NCBI RefSeq assembly: GCF_014638745.1 | Contig: NZ_BMFO01000001.1 | Location: forward strand, 1-64,000 | Length of the DNA stretch: 64,000 bases | Source: Arenimonas maotaiensis | GTDB taxonomy: Bacteria; Pseudomonadota; Gammaproteobacteria; Xanthomonadales; Xanthomonadaceae | Direction: 5' to 3' | Position numbers and translations under genes: made by a program | In this document: positions 46,450 to 56,100 of the stretch, in pieces | Layout of the letters: each line of letters starts with the position of its first letter | How positions within the stretch are numbered: position 1 is the first letter of the stretch | Notes under the pieces: model-generated | Databases searched by the model: none | What the model was told of the DNA's origin: nothing | The model's input: the letters and a program-made list of their open reading frames with translations, nothing else

Positions 46450-46701
46450 TCAGGAACAGCCGCCGCAACAGGTACTACCGCCCTGTTTGTGGCCAATCTC
46501 AGACTGCACCGAGAAACTGGCCTCACAACCGGCGTTGCGAAGCACTTCGATGATCTGCGGAACCGATAATCGGGAATTAATGTGAATCTGCCGGGTCTCC
46601 GCATCTACAAGTGTTTCAGATGAACCATCGAGTGCCCGCATCCAGCGAATAATTGCTTCGGACATTGGCTCGGAAATCGGGTTTTTTACCAGGAATTGCA
46701 T
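46450..46701 (-). CDS. Small HMA-like protein with C-terminal CCGGC tail
   Basis: 83 residues. The pattern of a beta-alpha-beta-beta-alpha-beta fold (IIRWMRALDGSSETLVDAET ... SVPQIIEVLRNAGCEASF) is that of heavy-metal-associated domains, but the usual CxxC of the first loop is missing. Instead the C-terminal tail ends with STCCGGCS, a possible metal or cluster donor. ATG 46701. It is the first gene behind the FNR box 46805-46818. It may be a metal or sulfur carrier; this is inference. Confidence 0.55.
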   Translation of the reverse strand: MQFLVKNPISEPMSEAIIRWMRALDGSSETLVDAETRQIHINSRLSVPQIIEVLRNAGCEASFSVQSEIGHKQGGSTCCGGCS

Positions 46702-46804
46702 GGTCTTTTCTCCTGAGATGTGAGGTCAATGACGACGGGAATACCTTTCCGGCTTCCTGTCACCACTACTGACATCATGCTAGCGACGAATTCATGGCGA
46801 CACC

Positions 46805-46818
46805 TTGACGCTGGTCAA
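46805..46818. promoter_or_regulatory. FNR/DNR box of the HMA-like/osmC unit
   Basis: TTGACGCTGGTCAA, a perfect palindrome 104 bases before the ATG of the minus-strand gene at 46701. Confidence 0.75.
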
Positions 46819-46882
46819 GGGGATCCTGATTCACCGTGGTTTGGTGCCCGCTCAGAGATATGTTTAATCGGGTTAGCCATCT

Positions 46883-46896
46883 TTGACTTAGGTCAA
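46883..46896. promoter_or_regulatory. FNR/DNR box of the 111-residue membrane protein
   Basis: TTGACTTAGGTCAA, a perfect palindrome. TAGGAT at 46919-46924 lies in exact class II distance, which predicts transcription from about 46,931. Confidence 0.8.
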
Positions 46897-46954
46897 GAAG
46901 TACATCGTGGGGCAGGGCTAGGATGGTGGAAACTTAGACTTGCTGGAGAAACCT

Positions 46955-47290
46955 ATGAACATGGAATCAGCAACATTGGATCGCAGAGGTAATACGCGGC
47001 TTTGGCTTGTCTTCTGGATTTACGGAGTGCTCATCAGTCACCTGATGTTCGGGGCGATACTCTATTTTTATCATCAAGTCGGGACACCATCACTCATTGC
47101 ATTGTTAGCCCTCTTCGTCGCGTATACCGCCTGGATTATGCATGCGGTTTGGATCAACGCTTTCAATGTACAGAACGTGGTTTACGGTCAGATAGCCCGG
47201 GCACTAACGGTGGCGTGGGCAATCAATTCGGTAATGGTCTCGGGCTTCCTGCTTCTAGGTCATTTAGGCTCGGTCACGTTGCCGATCTAA
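46955..47290 (+). CDS. Small membrane protein, FNR-controlled, unknown function
   Basis: 111 residues with three transmembrane segments (about 19-40, 45-66 and 82-105). Between the second and third stands HAVWINAFNVQNV. I know no family name for it. ATG 46955 has GGAG 7 bases in front; the TTG at 46940 is probably leader. It has its own excellent FNR promoter, so it should be strongly induced in anoxia. It ends convergent to the carbonic anhydrase gene, 11 bases away. Confidence 0.6.
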   Translation: MNMESATLDRRGNTRLWLVFWIYGVLISHLMFGAILYFYHQVGTPSLIALLALFVAYTAWIMHAVWINAFNVQNVVYGQIARALTVAWAINSVMVSGFLLLGHLGSVTLPI

Positions 47291-47301
47291 AGCACGAAGG
47301 A

Positions 47302-47925
47302 TTATTGCGCAGGCGGGGTTTCAAAAAAATCCACCTCGCCGGTATCGAGTGAATAATCGGCACCGACGATCAGTAGTCCCTTTTCTTTGCGCATCCGATT
47401 GATAAAATCCGAATCCTGAATTAGTCGTTGCATCGTGTGGCGGACGTTTGCCCGGACGGCATATTGCGTTCGTTCTGGGCAATCACCTTTTTCCAGCAAT
47501 GGTGTGTCGGTAAGCGAGGGCATGATCCGATCGACAATGGCATGCAGAGCTGGAGACACATCGCCGGGACAATCTATGGCATCCAGTGTCGCTTGAACGG
47601 CCCCGCAGTTGGAATGACCCAAAACAACCACCAGCCGAACGCCAAAACGCTCCACGGCAAATTCGACGCTGCCGATTTGCGAGGGTGCGGCAATATTGCC
47701 TGCTACCCTGATGACGAATAAATCTCCCAGCCCCTGATCGAAAATAAATTCGGCCGGTGCCCGTGAATCGGAGCACCCCAGAATGACCGCGAACGGTTCC
47801 TGTGCCTTGGCGTGCTCGGCCCGTCGAGCATGGCTCAGCAAAGCCTCCAGGCTGATGACGTGATCAACAAAGCGTCGATTGCCTTCACGCAGTTTTTCCA
47901 GTGCTTCGATTCCGGATTTAGGCAT
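47302..47925 (-). CDS. Beta-class carbonic anhydrase
   Basis: A 207-residue enzyme that interconverts CO2 and bicarbonate. Zinc ligands and dyad: C51 and D53-R55 in CSDSRAP, and H104, C107 in GHSNCGAV. The N-terminus lacks a signal peptide, so it is cytoplasmic. It stands 15 bases behind narK1 as the last gene of the nar operon, an uncommon partner. It may balance CO2/pH during nitrate respiration or supply bicarbonate to carboxylases. Confidence 0.92.
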   Translation of the reverse strand: MPKSGIEALEKLREGNRRFVDHVISLEALLSHARRAEHAKAQEPFAVILGCSDSRAPAEFIFDQGLGDLFVIRVAGNIAAPSQIGSVEFAVERFGVRLVVVLGHSNCGAVQATLDAIDCPGDVSPALHAIVDRIMPSLTDTPLLEKGDCPERTQYAVRANVRHTMQRLIQDSDFINRMRKEKGLLIVGADYSLDTGEVDFFETPPAQ

Positions 47926-47940
47926 GGTTTGTTATTCGTA

Positions 47941-49254
47941 TCAGTGCACGTCCCGGGCTGCCATAATTTCCGGCAGATCGGTGTCGCGGAAGCTTTGCGG
48001 ATGCTGTGCAACGTCCATACGCCGAATGGCAAAGTGCATCCAAACCAGGGCCGTCGACACCAGAACAAACAGCAACATAAAACAACTTGTCCAAACGCCG
48101 ATAAGATCGTTCAGGACACCGAAGGTAATCGGCAGGATAAAACCGCCAAGACCACCGATCATGCCGACCAGACCACCGACCGCACCGACATTATTCGGGT
48201 AATAAACCGGGATGTGTTTATAGACTGCGGCTTTGCCCAGCGACATGAAAAAACCAAGAACAAAAACGATCACCATGAAAGGCACCACGCCGACGGCCAG
48301 CGTAAATTCAATCGGCCCCTTGATCCCCGACACGATATAGCTGGTTGACGGATACGACAGTAAAAAAGTACAGACAACCGAGACACTCAGGGTCCAGTAC
48401 ATGACCCTGCGGGCACCGATCTTGTCGGATAACCAGCCGCCGACTACGCGAAACAGACTGGCGGGAATGGAATAACACGCGGCAATGACACCGGCGGTTT
48501 TGATGTCGAGTCCGTAGGCACCGGTGAGGTAACGCGGCAACCAGAGTGCCAATGCAACGAAAGCACCAAAGACGAAAAAGTAATACAGACCGAAGCGCCA
48601 TACCTGGATGTTTTTCAGCGGCGCCATTTGTTGCTTGAACGACACCGGCTTTACGCCCGCTTTACGGCGCGTAGCAAGGCCGGGATCATCTTTGGTGATG
48701 AAATAAAAGAGGACGGCGGTGATCGCCAACCCAACCGACCAAACCTGGGCAACGGCATGCCAGCCATAGGCCACCATCACCATCGGAGCCAGTAGTTTGG
48801 TAACGGCTGATCCGATATTGCCGGCACCAAAAATGCCCAGTGCCGTTCCTTGTTTTTCCGCCGGAAACCATTTGGAAACGTAAGCAATGCCAACCGCAAA
48901 CGAACCACCAGCGATACCCACGGCCAATGCAGCGAACAGAAAACCGATATAGGTATTAGCAGCCGTCAGCATCCAGGTTGCCGCCGCGCCGGCCAGCATG
49001 ACCAGAGTGAAAACGATGCGTCCGCCGTATTGTTCGGTCCAGATGCCCAGAAACAGGCGAATCATCGAGCCCGTCAGAATGGGCGTTGCGACCAGCAAAC
49101 CAAATTCGGTGTCATTGAGTCCAAGATCCTTTTTAATCTGGATGCCGATGATCGAAAAAATCGTCCAAACCGCAAAGCACACGGTGAATGCAAACGTGCT
49201 GGCCCACAACGCTGTTCGCTGTTGTCCCTGAGTCACTGTTGTTGTGTTCTGCAT
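47941..49254 (-). CDS. narK: Nitrate/nitrite transporter, NarK1-type MFS
   Basis: A 437-residue MFS protein with 12 helices. The nitrate signature stands in helix 5 (GAGNIGSAVTKL) and again in helix 11 (VGAVGGLVGMIGGLGGF). The Arg residues that bind nitrate are in helices 2 and 8 (TGSMIRLFLG, and PASLFRVVGGWL). The NarK1 group is seen as the nitrate/proton symporter. It is part of the nar operon, 63 bases behind ppiC. Confidence 0.9.
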   Translation of the reverse strand: MQNTTTVTQGQQRTALWASTFAFTVCFAVWTIFSIIGIQIKKDLGLNDTEFGLLVATPILTGSMIRLFLGIWTEQYGGRIVFTLVMLAGAAATWMLTAANTYIGFLFAALAVGIAGGSFAVGIAYVSKWFPAEKQGTALGIFGAGNIGSAVTKLLAPMVMVAYGWHAVAQVWSVGLAITAVLFYFITKDDPGLATRRKAGVKPVSFKQQMAPLKNIQVWRFGLYYFFVFGAFVALALWLPRYLTGAYGLDIKTAGVIAACYSIPASLFRVVGGWLSDKIGARRVMYWTLSVSVVCTFLLSYPSTSYIVSGIKGPIEFTLAVGVVPFMVIVFVLGFFMSLGKAAVYKHIPVYYPNNVGAVGGLVGMIGGLGGFILPITFGVLNDLIGVWTSCFMLLFVLVSTALVWMHFAIRRMDVAQHPQSFRDTDLPEIMAARDVH

Positions 49255-49317
49255 CTTTACGGCCCCGTTATTTTTTCAAGAGATTGAATGCTTGAGCACT
49301 GTTTTAGGTAATTCGCT

Positions 49318-50226
49318 TCAGGCAGTGAGTGCTTCGAGTTCTGCCAGACCGATCACCGGATAGCGCGAAATCAAAATCTGCAGATACTGATGCAGTGCAT
49401 TTTGTTTAACTTGCAGCTCTAGATAACCGGCAATTTTTCCCGCGCAATCGTCATAGCTCATGGGTTCGCCATGTGAAATTTCGTCGACACGGACGACATG
49501 GTGCCCCCAGCGCGATTCGATCGTCATTGCCACCAAACCTTCGCGCAGCATGAATAGCTGCCGATCAAATTCCGGCGTCGTTTGACCGCGGACAATCCAG
49601 CCCAGATCACCGCCTTCATCGCGAGAAGGGCAGGATGAATGTCGCATTGCATATTCGGTGAAACGTTCCGGAAATTCTTTCAGTTCGGAAATCAAACGCT
49701 CACCCAGGTCGCGGGCATCGTAACGGCCCTTGATGTCATCGGCCGATGCTGCCAGCAGGATATGATGAACATGGTATTGGTCGGGGGTATGCAGGCGTTC
49801 GCGATTACTTTCGTAATAATGGCGACATGCATTTTCGTCCGGTTCGGGCGTTGGTACTTCCTGCTCGATCAAAAGACGGATCGCGGCTTCTTCAAGTGTT
49901 TCGGAATCCAAAGGTTCGACGTTGGCAGCGATACCCAGTCGTTCTATTTCCTGAAGTAATAACTCACGCACCACCAGGGCACGTGCTGCATCGGCACGCG
50001 CCGTATGCGGATTGTCGGCACGATGGTGCTGCATTTCCCGGGCGATTTCGGCTTCATCGATTTCTCTGTCGCCCACCTTTAGAAAAACCGGTGGCCGAGC
50101 GGGAATCGGTGCGCTGGCATCATGCGCATCATGCGAGTGATCGTGTGCTGTCTCACTGGCACGCGCAGCGGCATCCGACAAGGCGCCGGAATCCATCACT
50201 ATCGGAATAATACGAGGCTTGTTCAT
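49318..50226 (-). CDS. Parvulin-type peptidyl-prolyl isomerase of the nar operon
   Basis: A 302-residue protein, without signal peptide. A His-rich stretch (HDHSHDAHD, about 28-36) is followed by a helical NifM/SurA-like region (about 45-145) and a parvulin domain (about 149-250: YHVHHILL, GGDLGWIVRG, GHHVVRVDE). PpiC-like genes follow narI in several denitrifiers and probably help to fold nitrate reductase or to load its metal. It begins 2 bases behind narI. The His-rich part may bind Ni or Zn. Confidence 0.8.
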   Translation of the reverse strand: MNKPRIIPIVMDSGALSDAAARASETAHDHSHDAHDASAPIPARPPVFLKVGDREIDEAEIAREMQHHRADNPHTARADAARALVVRELLLQEIERLGIAANVEPLDSETLEEAAIRLLIEQEVPTPEPDENACRHYYESNRERLHTPDQYHVHHILLAASADDIKGRYDARDLGERLISELKEFPERFTEYAMRHSSCPSRDEGGDLGWIVRGQTTPEFDRQLFMLREGLVAMTIESRWGHHVVRVDEISHGEPMSYDDCAGKIAGYLELQVKQNALHQYLQILISRYPVIGLAELEALTA

Positions 50227-50228
50227 AA

Positions 50229-50930
50229 CTATTTCCCGTGATAATCGAGCGGTGCCTGACGTTTACGGACCACCTGATATGGCCTGCGCAAATAGGCCAC
50301 GGGCAGACTCCAGATGTGGACGAGGCGAGTGAAGGGGAAAATCAGAAACAGGGTCAAGCCAAGAAACACGTGGGCTTTGAAAATCCAGTGGGCATCCAGC
50401 ATGAAATCGGCGGCGCCCAGACGGAACGTTACGATGTGCTGCGCCCATTCACCGAGTTTGATCATCTGGCCGCCATCCATATGGCCGGACGAAACGAAGA
50501 TGGACGACAGACCCAGTAATAATTGTGCGTACAACAGCACTAGTACGAGCAAATCACGCGGGCTACCGGTCGCACGCACTCGTGGGTTAAAAAGACGACG
50601 CAATAATAAAATCGTAATGCCGATCAGACACACGACACCGAAAATTCCACCGGCCACCATCGCCAGTAATTGTTTCTGGCCTGCGGTAATGAAAGACTCG
50701 TAAACAAAATGCGGAGTCAGCAGACCGACTAAATGGCCGCCAAGAATGGCTAGCACACCCAAATGGAACCAGTTGCTTCCGAGGCGCATCCATTTGCCCG
50801 AGAGCAATTGGCTTGAACCGGTGCGCCAACTGTAGGCATCGTGATCAAAACGCATCCAGCTGCCAATCGCAAACACTGCAAGGGCAATGTAGGGATAAAT
50901 CTGGAAAAAGAAAGTATTGAGAAAATTCAT
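50229..50930 (-). CDS. narI: Respiratory nitrate reductase gamma subunit
   Basis: A 233-residue membrane protein with five helices that carries two b-type hemes and takes electrons from quinol. Histidine residues stand in HLGVLAILGGHLVGLLTPHF and in AHVFLGLTLF and RLVHIW. The length is normal. The start overlaps the narJ stop (ATGA). It ends before the ppiC gene. Confidence 0.95.
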   Translation of the reverse strand: MNFLNTFFFQIYPYIALAVFAIGSWMRFDHDAYSWRTGSSQLLSGKWMRLGSNWFHLGVLAILGGHLVGLLTPHFVYESFITAGQKQLLAMVAGGIFGVVCLIGITILLLRRLFNPRVRATGSPRDLLVLVLLYAQLLLGLSSIFVSSGHMDGGQMIKLGEWAQHIVTFRLGAADFMLDAHWIFKAHVFLGLTLFLIFPFTRLVHIWSLPVAYLRRPYQVVRKRQAPLDYHGK

Positions 50931-51613
50931 GGGGTCACCTGCTTGTCGGTCATCTTTACGCCGGTCGGTAATCGCTGGTTAGGGAGGCAATTTTCTGAGG
51001 GTGCTTCATTGCCGAAACGCACGGCTTCTTCTTCCCACACCTGATCCATTACTTCGGGAGTGTCATCGCGTGCTTCGGTGGCCACCTTGCGGCGAATGAC
51101 GGTCAGATCGACTTCGCCGTGGCCAATTTCTATGAGTATTTCAAACAGCAAGGCATAGGGGCTTTGCCTTTCGCCGGCTCTGGCGGCCAGCAGCTCGAGA
51201 ATCGGACCAGTATGTTTTAACCAATCGATCACTTCTTCCACAGGTCGTTGCGAAAGATATTCCAGCACCAGTGGCAAATAATCCGGCAGTTCCCGCGTTG
51301 CAATTTCGAAACCGTTTTTTTGATAGGTTTCCATCAAATCGACCATGGCTTGGCCACGATCACGTGACTCGCCATGAATGTGCTCGAACAACAACAGGCT
51401 CATCGAGCGACCACGGTCGAACAGGGCCAACCAGGCTTCCTGCGCATCCATTGTGGCCTGGTCCGTCAAGTCGGCAACGAAACTTCGCAGTTTCAAACCG
51501 CGTGCTGCCGGCAGTTGGCATTCGGTGGCCGCAGACAATAGCTCGTCGCGATGCTGCCAAAGATCGTCGGCCGGATAATCGAGAAGAACGCTGATTAGTT
51601 TGAGCGATTTCAT
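50927..51613 (-). CDS. narJ: Nitrate reductase assembly chaperone
   Basis: A 228-residue cytoplasmic TorD-type chaperone that keeps NarGH apo until the Mo cofactor is inserted. Helical: LLDYPADDLW at the N-terminus and the conserved LSLLLFEHIHGESRDRGQAM in parts near the middle (MSLLLFEHIHGES). ATGA overlap with both neighbours. Confidence 0.93.
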   Translation of the reverse strand: MKSLKLISVLLDYPADDLWQHRDELLSAATECQLPAARGLKLRSFVADLTDQATMDAQEAWLALFDRGRSMSLLLFEHIHGESRDRGQAMVDLMETYQKNGFEIATRELPDYLPLVLEYLSQRPVEEVIDWLKHTGPILELLAARAGERQSPYALLFEILIEIGHGEVDLTVIRRKVATEARDDTPEVMDQVWEEEAVRFGNEAPSENCLPNQRLPTGVKMTDKQVTP

Positions 51614-53157
51614 GCTTTTTCCCTGTCCGTGACCTGGCGATTGGGTGGCACGTGGTAAGTCTGTGTCGAACGGCCACCGAAGAGTGCTTCCGCCGGCGAC
51701 GATGGACTACAACCGTTGCCGAAAGTGAAACCGCAACCACCGCGTTCACCAAAAGCATCATTGGCATATTCGCGATGTGCCGTCGGGATCACGAAGCGAT
51801 CTTCGTAATTGGCGATGGCAAGATAGCGATACATTTCTTCGGCCTGCTTCACGGTGAGACCGGCTTGCTTGAGTATTTCGATATCTTCAACACCGTCGAC
51901 ATTCATCGCACGACGCCAGGCGCGCATCGCCAACAAGCGTTCCATTGCGAGAATCACCGGAGCTTCATCGCCGGCCGTCAACAAGTTGGCAAGATAGCGA
52001 ACCGGAATACGCAATGATTTGACGTCCGGAATTTCACCGTTCATGCCCACCTTGCCGGCATCGGCGGCGGACTGGACTGGCGACAATGGTGGTACATACC
52101 AGACCATCGGCAACGTACGGTATTCGGGATGCAGCGGCAGCGCGAGTTTCCAGTCGATCGCCAGTTTGTAGACCGGCGATTCCTTCGCGGCATCCAACCA
52201 GTTTTGTGGAATGCCTTCTGCACGCGCCGCTTCAATTACCCGGGGATCGTTCGGGTCAAGGAAGATATCCAGATGTGCCTTATACAAATCTTTTTCCGAA
52301 GGCACCGAAACGGCGGCTTCGATTTGATCTGCGTCGTACAACAAAACACCGAGATAACGGATTCGACCGACACAGGTTTCCGAGCACACCGTCGGCTCGC
52401 CCATTTCGATACGTGGATAGCAGAAGATGCATTTTTCTGACTTTCCGCTTTTCCAGTTGTAGTAAATCTTTTTGTACGGACACGCCGAAACGCACATGCG
52501 CCAACCGCGACATTTGTCCTGGTCGATCAGTACGATACCGTCTTCCTCGCGTTTGTAGATGGCGCCGCTCGGGCAGGCCGCGACGCATGCCGGATTGAGG
52601 CAGTGCTCGCATAGACGAGGCAGATACATCATGAAGGTCTTCTCGAACGCACCGTAGATTTCGCGCTGCATACTGTCGAAGTTTGAATCCTTGCTGCGCT
52701 TCGCGAATTCGGTGCCGAGAATTTCTTCCCAGTTCGGACCCCAGTGGATTTTCTGCATGCGCTCGCCGGTAATCAGCGAACGCGGTCTCGCAGTCGGCTG
52801 ATGATTTCCTTCGGGTGCCTGATGCAGATGCTGGTAATCGAAATCAAACGGCTCGTAATAATCGTCAATCTGCGGCAAATCCGGATTGGCGAAAATTTTC
52901 GAGAGGATACGCCAGCGACCGCCGGCTTTTAGTTGCAAACGGCCGCGATCGTTACGTATCCAGCCGCCGTTCCATTTCTGCTGGTTTTCCCATTCTTTCG
53001 GATAGCCGACCCCAGGCTTGGTTTCAACGTTATTGAACCAGGCATACTCGACGCCTTCGCGCGAGGTCCAAACGTTTTTGCAAGTGATGGAGCAGGTGTG
53101 GCAACCGATGCATTTATCGAGATTGAGTACCATCGCTATTTGGGCACGTACTTTCAT
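51610..53157 (-). CDS. narH: Respiratory nitrate reductase beta subunit
   Basis: A 515-residue iron-sulfur protein. Cluster groups: CIGCHTCSITC, CEHCLNPACVAACP, and CRGWRMCVSACP with the Trp that marks the [3Fe-4S] site, then CIFCYPR. It carries electrons from NarI hemes to NarG. ATG 53157 (MKVRAQIAMVLNLDKC) overlaps the narG stop (ATGA); the frame extends 15 residues upstream without homology. Confidence 0.96.
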   Translation of the reverse strand: MKVRAQIAMVLNLDKCIGCHTCSITCKNVWTSREGVEYAWFNNVETKPGVGYPKEWENQQKWNGGWIRNDRGRLQLKAGGRWRILSKIFANPDLPQIDDYYEPFDFDYQHLHQAPEGNHQPTARPRSLITGERMQKIHWGPNWEEILGTEFAKRSKDSNFDSMQREIYGAFEKTFMMYLPRLCEHCLNPACVAACPSGAIYKREEDGIVLIDQDKCRGWRMCVSACPYKKIYYNWKSGKSEKCIFCYPRIEMGEPTVCSETCVGRIRYLGVLLYDADQIEAAVSVPSEKDLYKAHLDIFLDPNDPRVIEAARAEGIPQNWLDAAKESPVYKLAIDWKLALPLHPEYRTLPMVWYVPPLSPVQSAADAGKVGMNGEIPDVKSLRIPVRYLANLLTAGDEAPVILAMERLLAMRAWRRAMNVDGVEDIEILKQAGLTVKQAEEMYRYLAIANYEDRFVIPTAHREYANDAFGERGGCGFTFGNGCSPSSPAEALFGGRSTQTYHVPPNRQVTDREKA

Positions 53158-56100
53158 CGTGAAGCCTCCTCGGTTGCAGGTACTGCTTCGCCGTCGTGCC
53201 ACTCGATTTTGTCCATTTTGCGGACGATGACGAATTCATCACGGTTGGTACCGGTGGTGCCGTAATAGTTAAAGCCATAGGCAAACTGCGCATAGCCACC
53301 AATCATGTGGGTGGGTTTGACCACGACGCGAGTGACCGAGTTGTGGATGCCGCCACGGGTGCCGGTGATTTCCGCTCCGGGCGTGTTGATGATGCGTTCC
53401 TGTGCGTGGTACATCATCGCCATACCGTTCATCACGCGCTGGCTAACCACGGCACGCGCGGCAATTGCACCGTTGACGTTGAACAGTTCGATCCAGTCGT
53501 TGTCTTCGATGCCGGCGCTTTTCGCGTCATCTTCCGACAGCCAGACAATCGGTCCGCCACGCGAAAGCGTTTGCATAATCAAGTTGTCGGAGTAGGTGCT
53601 GTGAATGCCCCATTTCTGATGCGGCGTAATCCAGTTCAACACGATTTCCTTGTTGCCGTTTGGTTTGGCCCCCAGCATCGGCGCGATGGTTTTCGTGTTG
53701 ACCGGTGGACGGTAACCCATCAGGCCTTCACCGAAGGCGATCGTCCATTCGTGATCCATGTAGAACTGTTGGCGACCGGTGATCGTGCGCCATGGAATGA
53801 GTTCGTGCACATTGGTATAACCGGCGTTGTAGCTGACGTGTTCGTCTTCTAGGCCCGACCAGATCGGCGATGAAATAATCTTGCGTGGCTGCGCCTGGAC
53901 ATCGCGGAAACGAATCGCCTCGTGTTCTTTGCCGACGGCGAGATGACTGTGATCGCGGCCGGTGAAAGTACTCAGAGATTCCCATGCCTTGACGGCCACA
54001 TGGCCGTTAGTTTCTGGAGCAAGATGCAAGATGACTTCGCAGGCATCGATCGCGCTTTCGATTTGTGGCCGGCCTTTGCTGACGCCTTCGGCGGTCACCT
54101 TGTGATTCAGTTCGCCGAGGAATTTCACTTCATCCAACGTGTCCCAGCTCATGCCCTTGCCGCCATTACCCTGAGTGTCGAGCAGGGGACCAAGTGAAGT
54201 GAATTTTTTGTACAAGTTCGGGTAGTCACGTTCGACGACGACCATCGATGGCATCGTCTTGCCGGGAATCGCTTCGCACTCGCCTTTTTTCCAGTCGGTG
54301 ACACCGAAAGGCATCGCCAATTCATTCGGTGTGTCGTGCAGGACGGGTACCAGCACCAAATCTTTCTCGACACCCAGTACGCCCGGTGCAAATTCGCTGA
54401 CGGTGCGTGCGATGCCCTTGAAAATATCCCAGTCGCTGCGTGCTTCCCATGCCGGATCGACCGCTTTGGAAAGCGGATGAATGAAGGGATGCATGTCCGA
54501 AGTATTGAGATCGTTTTTTTCGTACCAGGTAGCGGTTGGCAATACGATGTCGGAATACAACGCCGTGGTGCACATGCGGAAATCGAGCGTGACCAGCAAA
54601 TCAAGTTTGCCTTCGGTGGCTTCGTCATGCCATTTCACATCTTGCGGTTTGGTGGCACCGCGCTCACCCAGATCTTTTCCTTGCAAGCCGTGGCGCGTGC
54701 CCAGCAAATGTTTGAGCATGTACTCGTGACCCTTGCCCGAAGAGCCCAATAAATTGGAGCGCCAAATGAACATATTGCGCGGAAAGTTTTCCGGTGCATC
54801 GGGGTCGGCGTACGCAAAATCCAATTCGCCTGATTTGAATTGAGCCACTGCATGTTTCACCGGATCGATTCCCTTGGCTTCGGCTTCGCGAACGAATGTC
54901 AGCGGATTCATGTTCAACTGCGGTGCCGACGGCAACCAACCCATGCGAACGGCACGCAAATTGAAGTCGACCAGACTGCCGGAATATTTCTTTGGATCCG
55001 CCAGTGGCGAAATGATTTCGGAAACATCGAGTTTTTCATAACGCCATTGATCGGAGTTGAAATAGAAAAACGAGGTGCCATTCATTTGACGCGGTGGTTT
55101 GCTCCAGTCCAGACCGAACGCAAGTGGTGTCCAGCCCGATTGCGGACGTAATTTTTCCTGGCCGACGTAGTGCGCCCAGCCACCGCCGGTTTGTCCGACG
55201 CAGCCGCACATGATCAGCATATTGATCAGGCCGCGATAATTCATATCGTTGTGATACCAGTGATTCATCGCGGCACCGACGATAATCATGCTGCGACCAC
55301 GCGTCTTGTCGGCGTTGCGGGCAAATTCGCGGGCGATCTGGATGACATCGGCACGTGGTACGCCGGTAATTTTTTCCTGCCATGCCGGTGTACCCGGCAC
55401 ATTGTCGTCGTAATTATCGGTGACGTAGCCGCCGCCGAAACCGCGATCCAGACCGTATTGCGCCAGTGTCAGATCATAGACGCTGGCGACCAAGCAATCC
55501 TTGCCGTCGGCAGTTTTAATGCGACGAACTGGAATATTGCGTTTGAGAACATCCTCGTGTTTGCTGGAAGTCCATTTTTCGTGTTCAACACCACCGAAGT
55601 AGGGGAAGCTAACTTCGACCATGTCGTCATTAGCATCGGCCAGACTCAGGCGCAGACGCGTATCGCGGCCGGAGCTATCTTTCTCTTCGATATTCCATTT
55701 GCCTTTTTCGCCCCAGCGGAAACCGACAGAGCCGTTGGGAACTGTCAATGCGCCCGTGATTTCATCGAAGGCCAATGTTTTCCATTCGGGATTATTGCTT
55801 TCACCCATGCCACCATCGAGATCGGAGGCACGCAGGAATCGTCCTGCGACATAGCTGCCGTCATCACGTGCATCGAGTCGCACCAGCATCGGCATGTCTG
55901 AATACTGGCGGCAGTAATCCAGAAAATACGTCGATGGATTATCAAGATGGAATTCGCGCAGGATCACATGACCAAAGGCGAACGCCAATGCGGCATCAGT
56001 ACCTTGCTTGGGATGCAGCCAGATATCCGTGAGTTTTGCGACTTCCGAATAATCGGGAGTAATGGCGACCGTTTTGGTGCCGTTGTAGCGTGCTTCGGTA

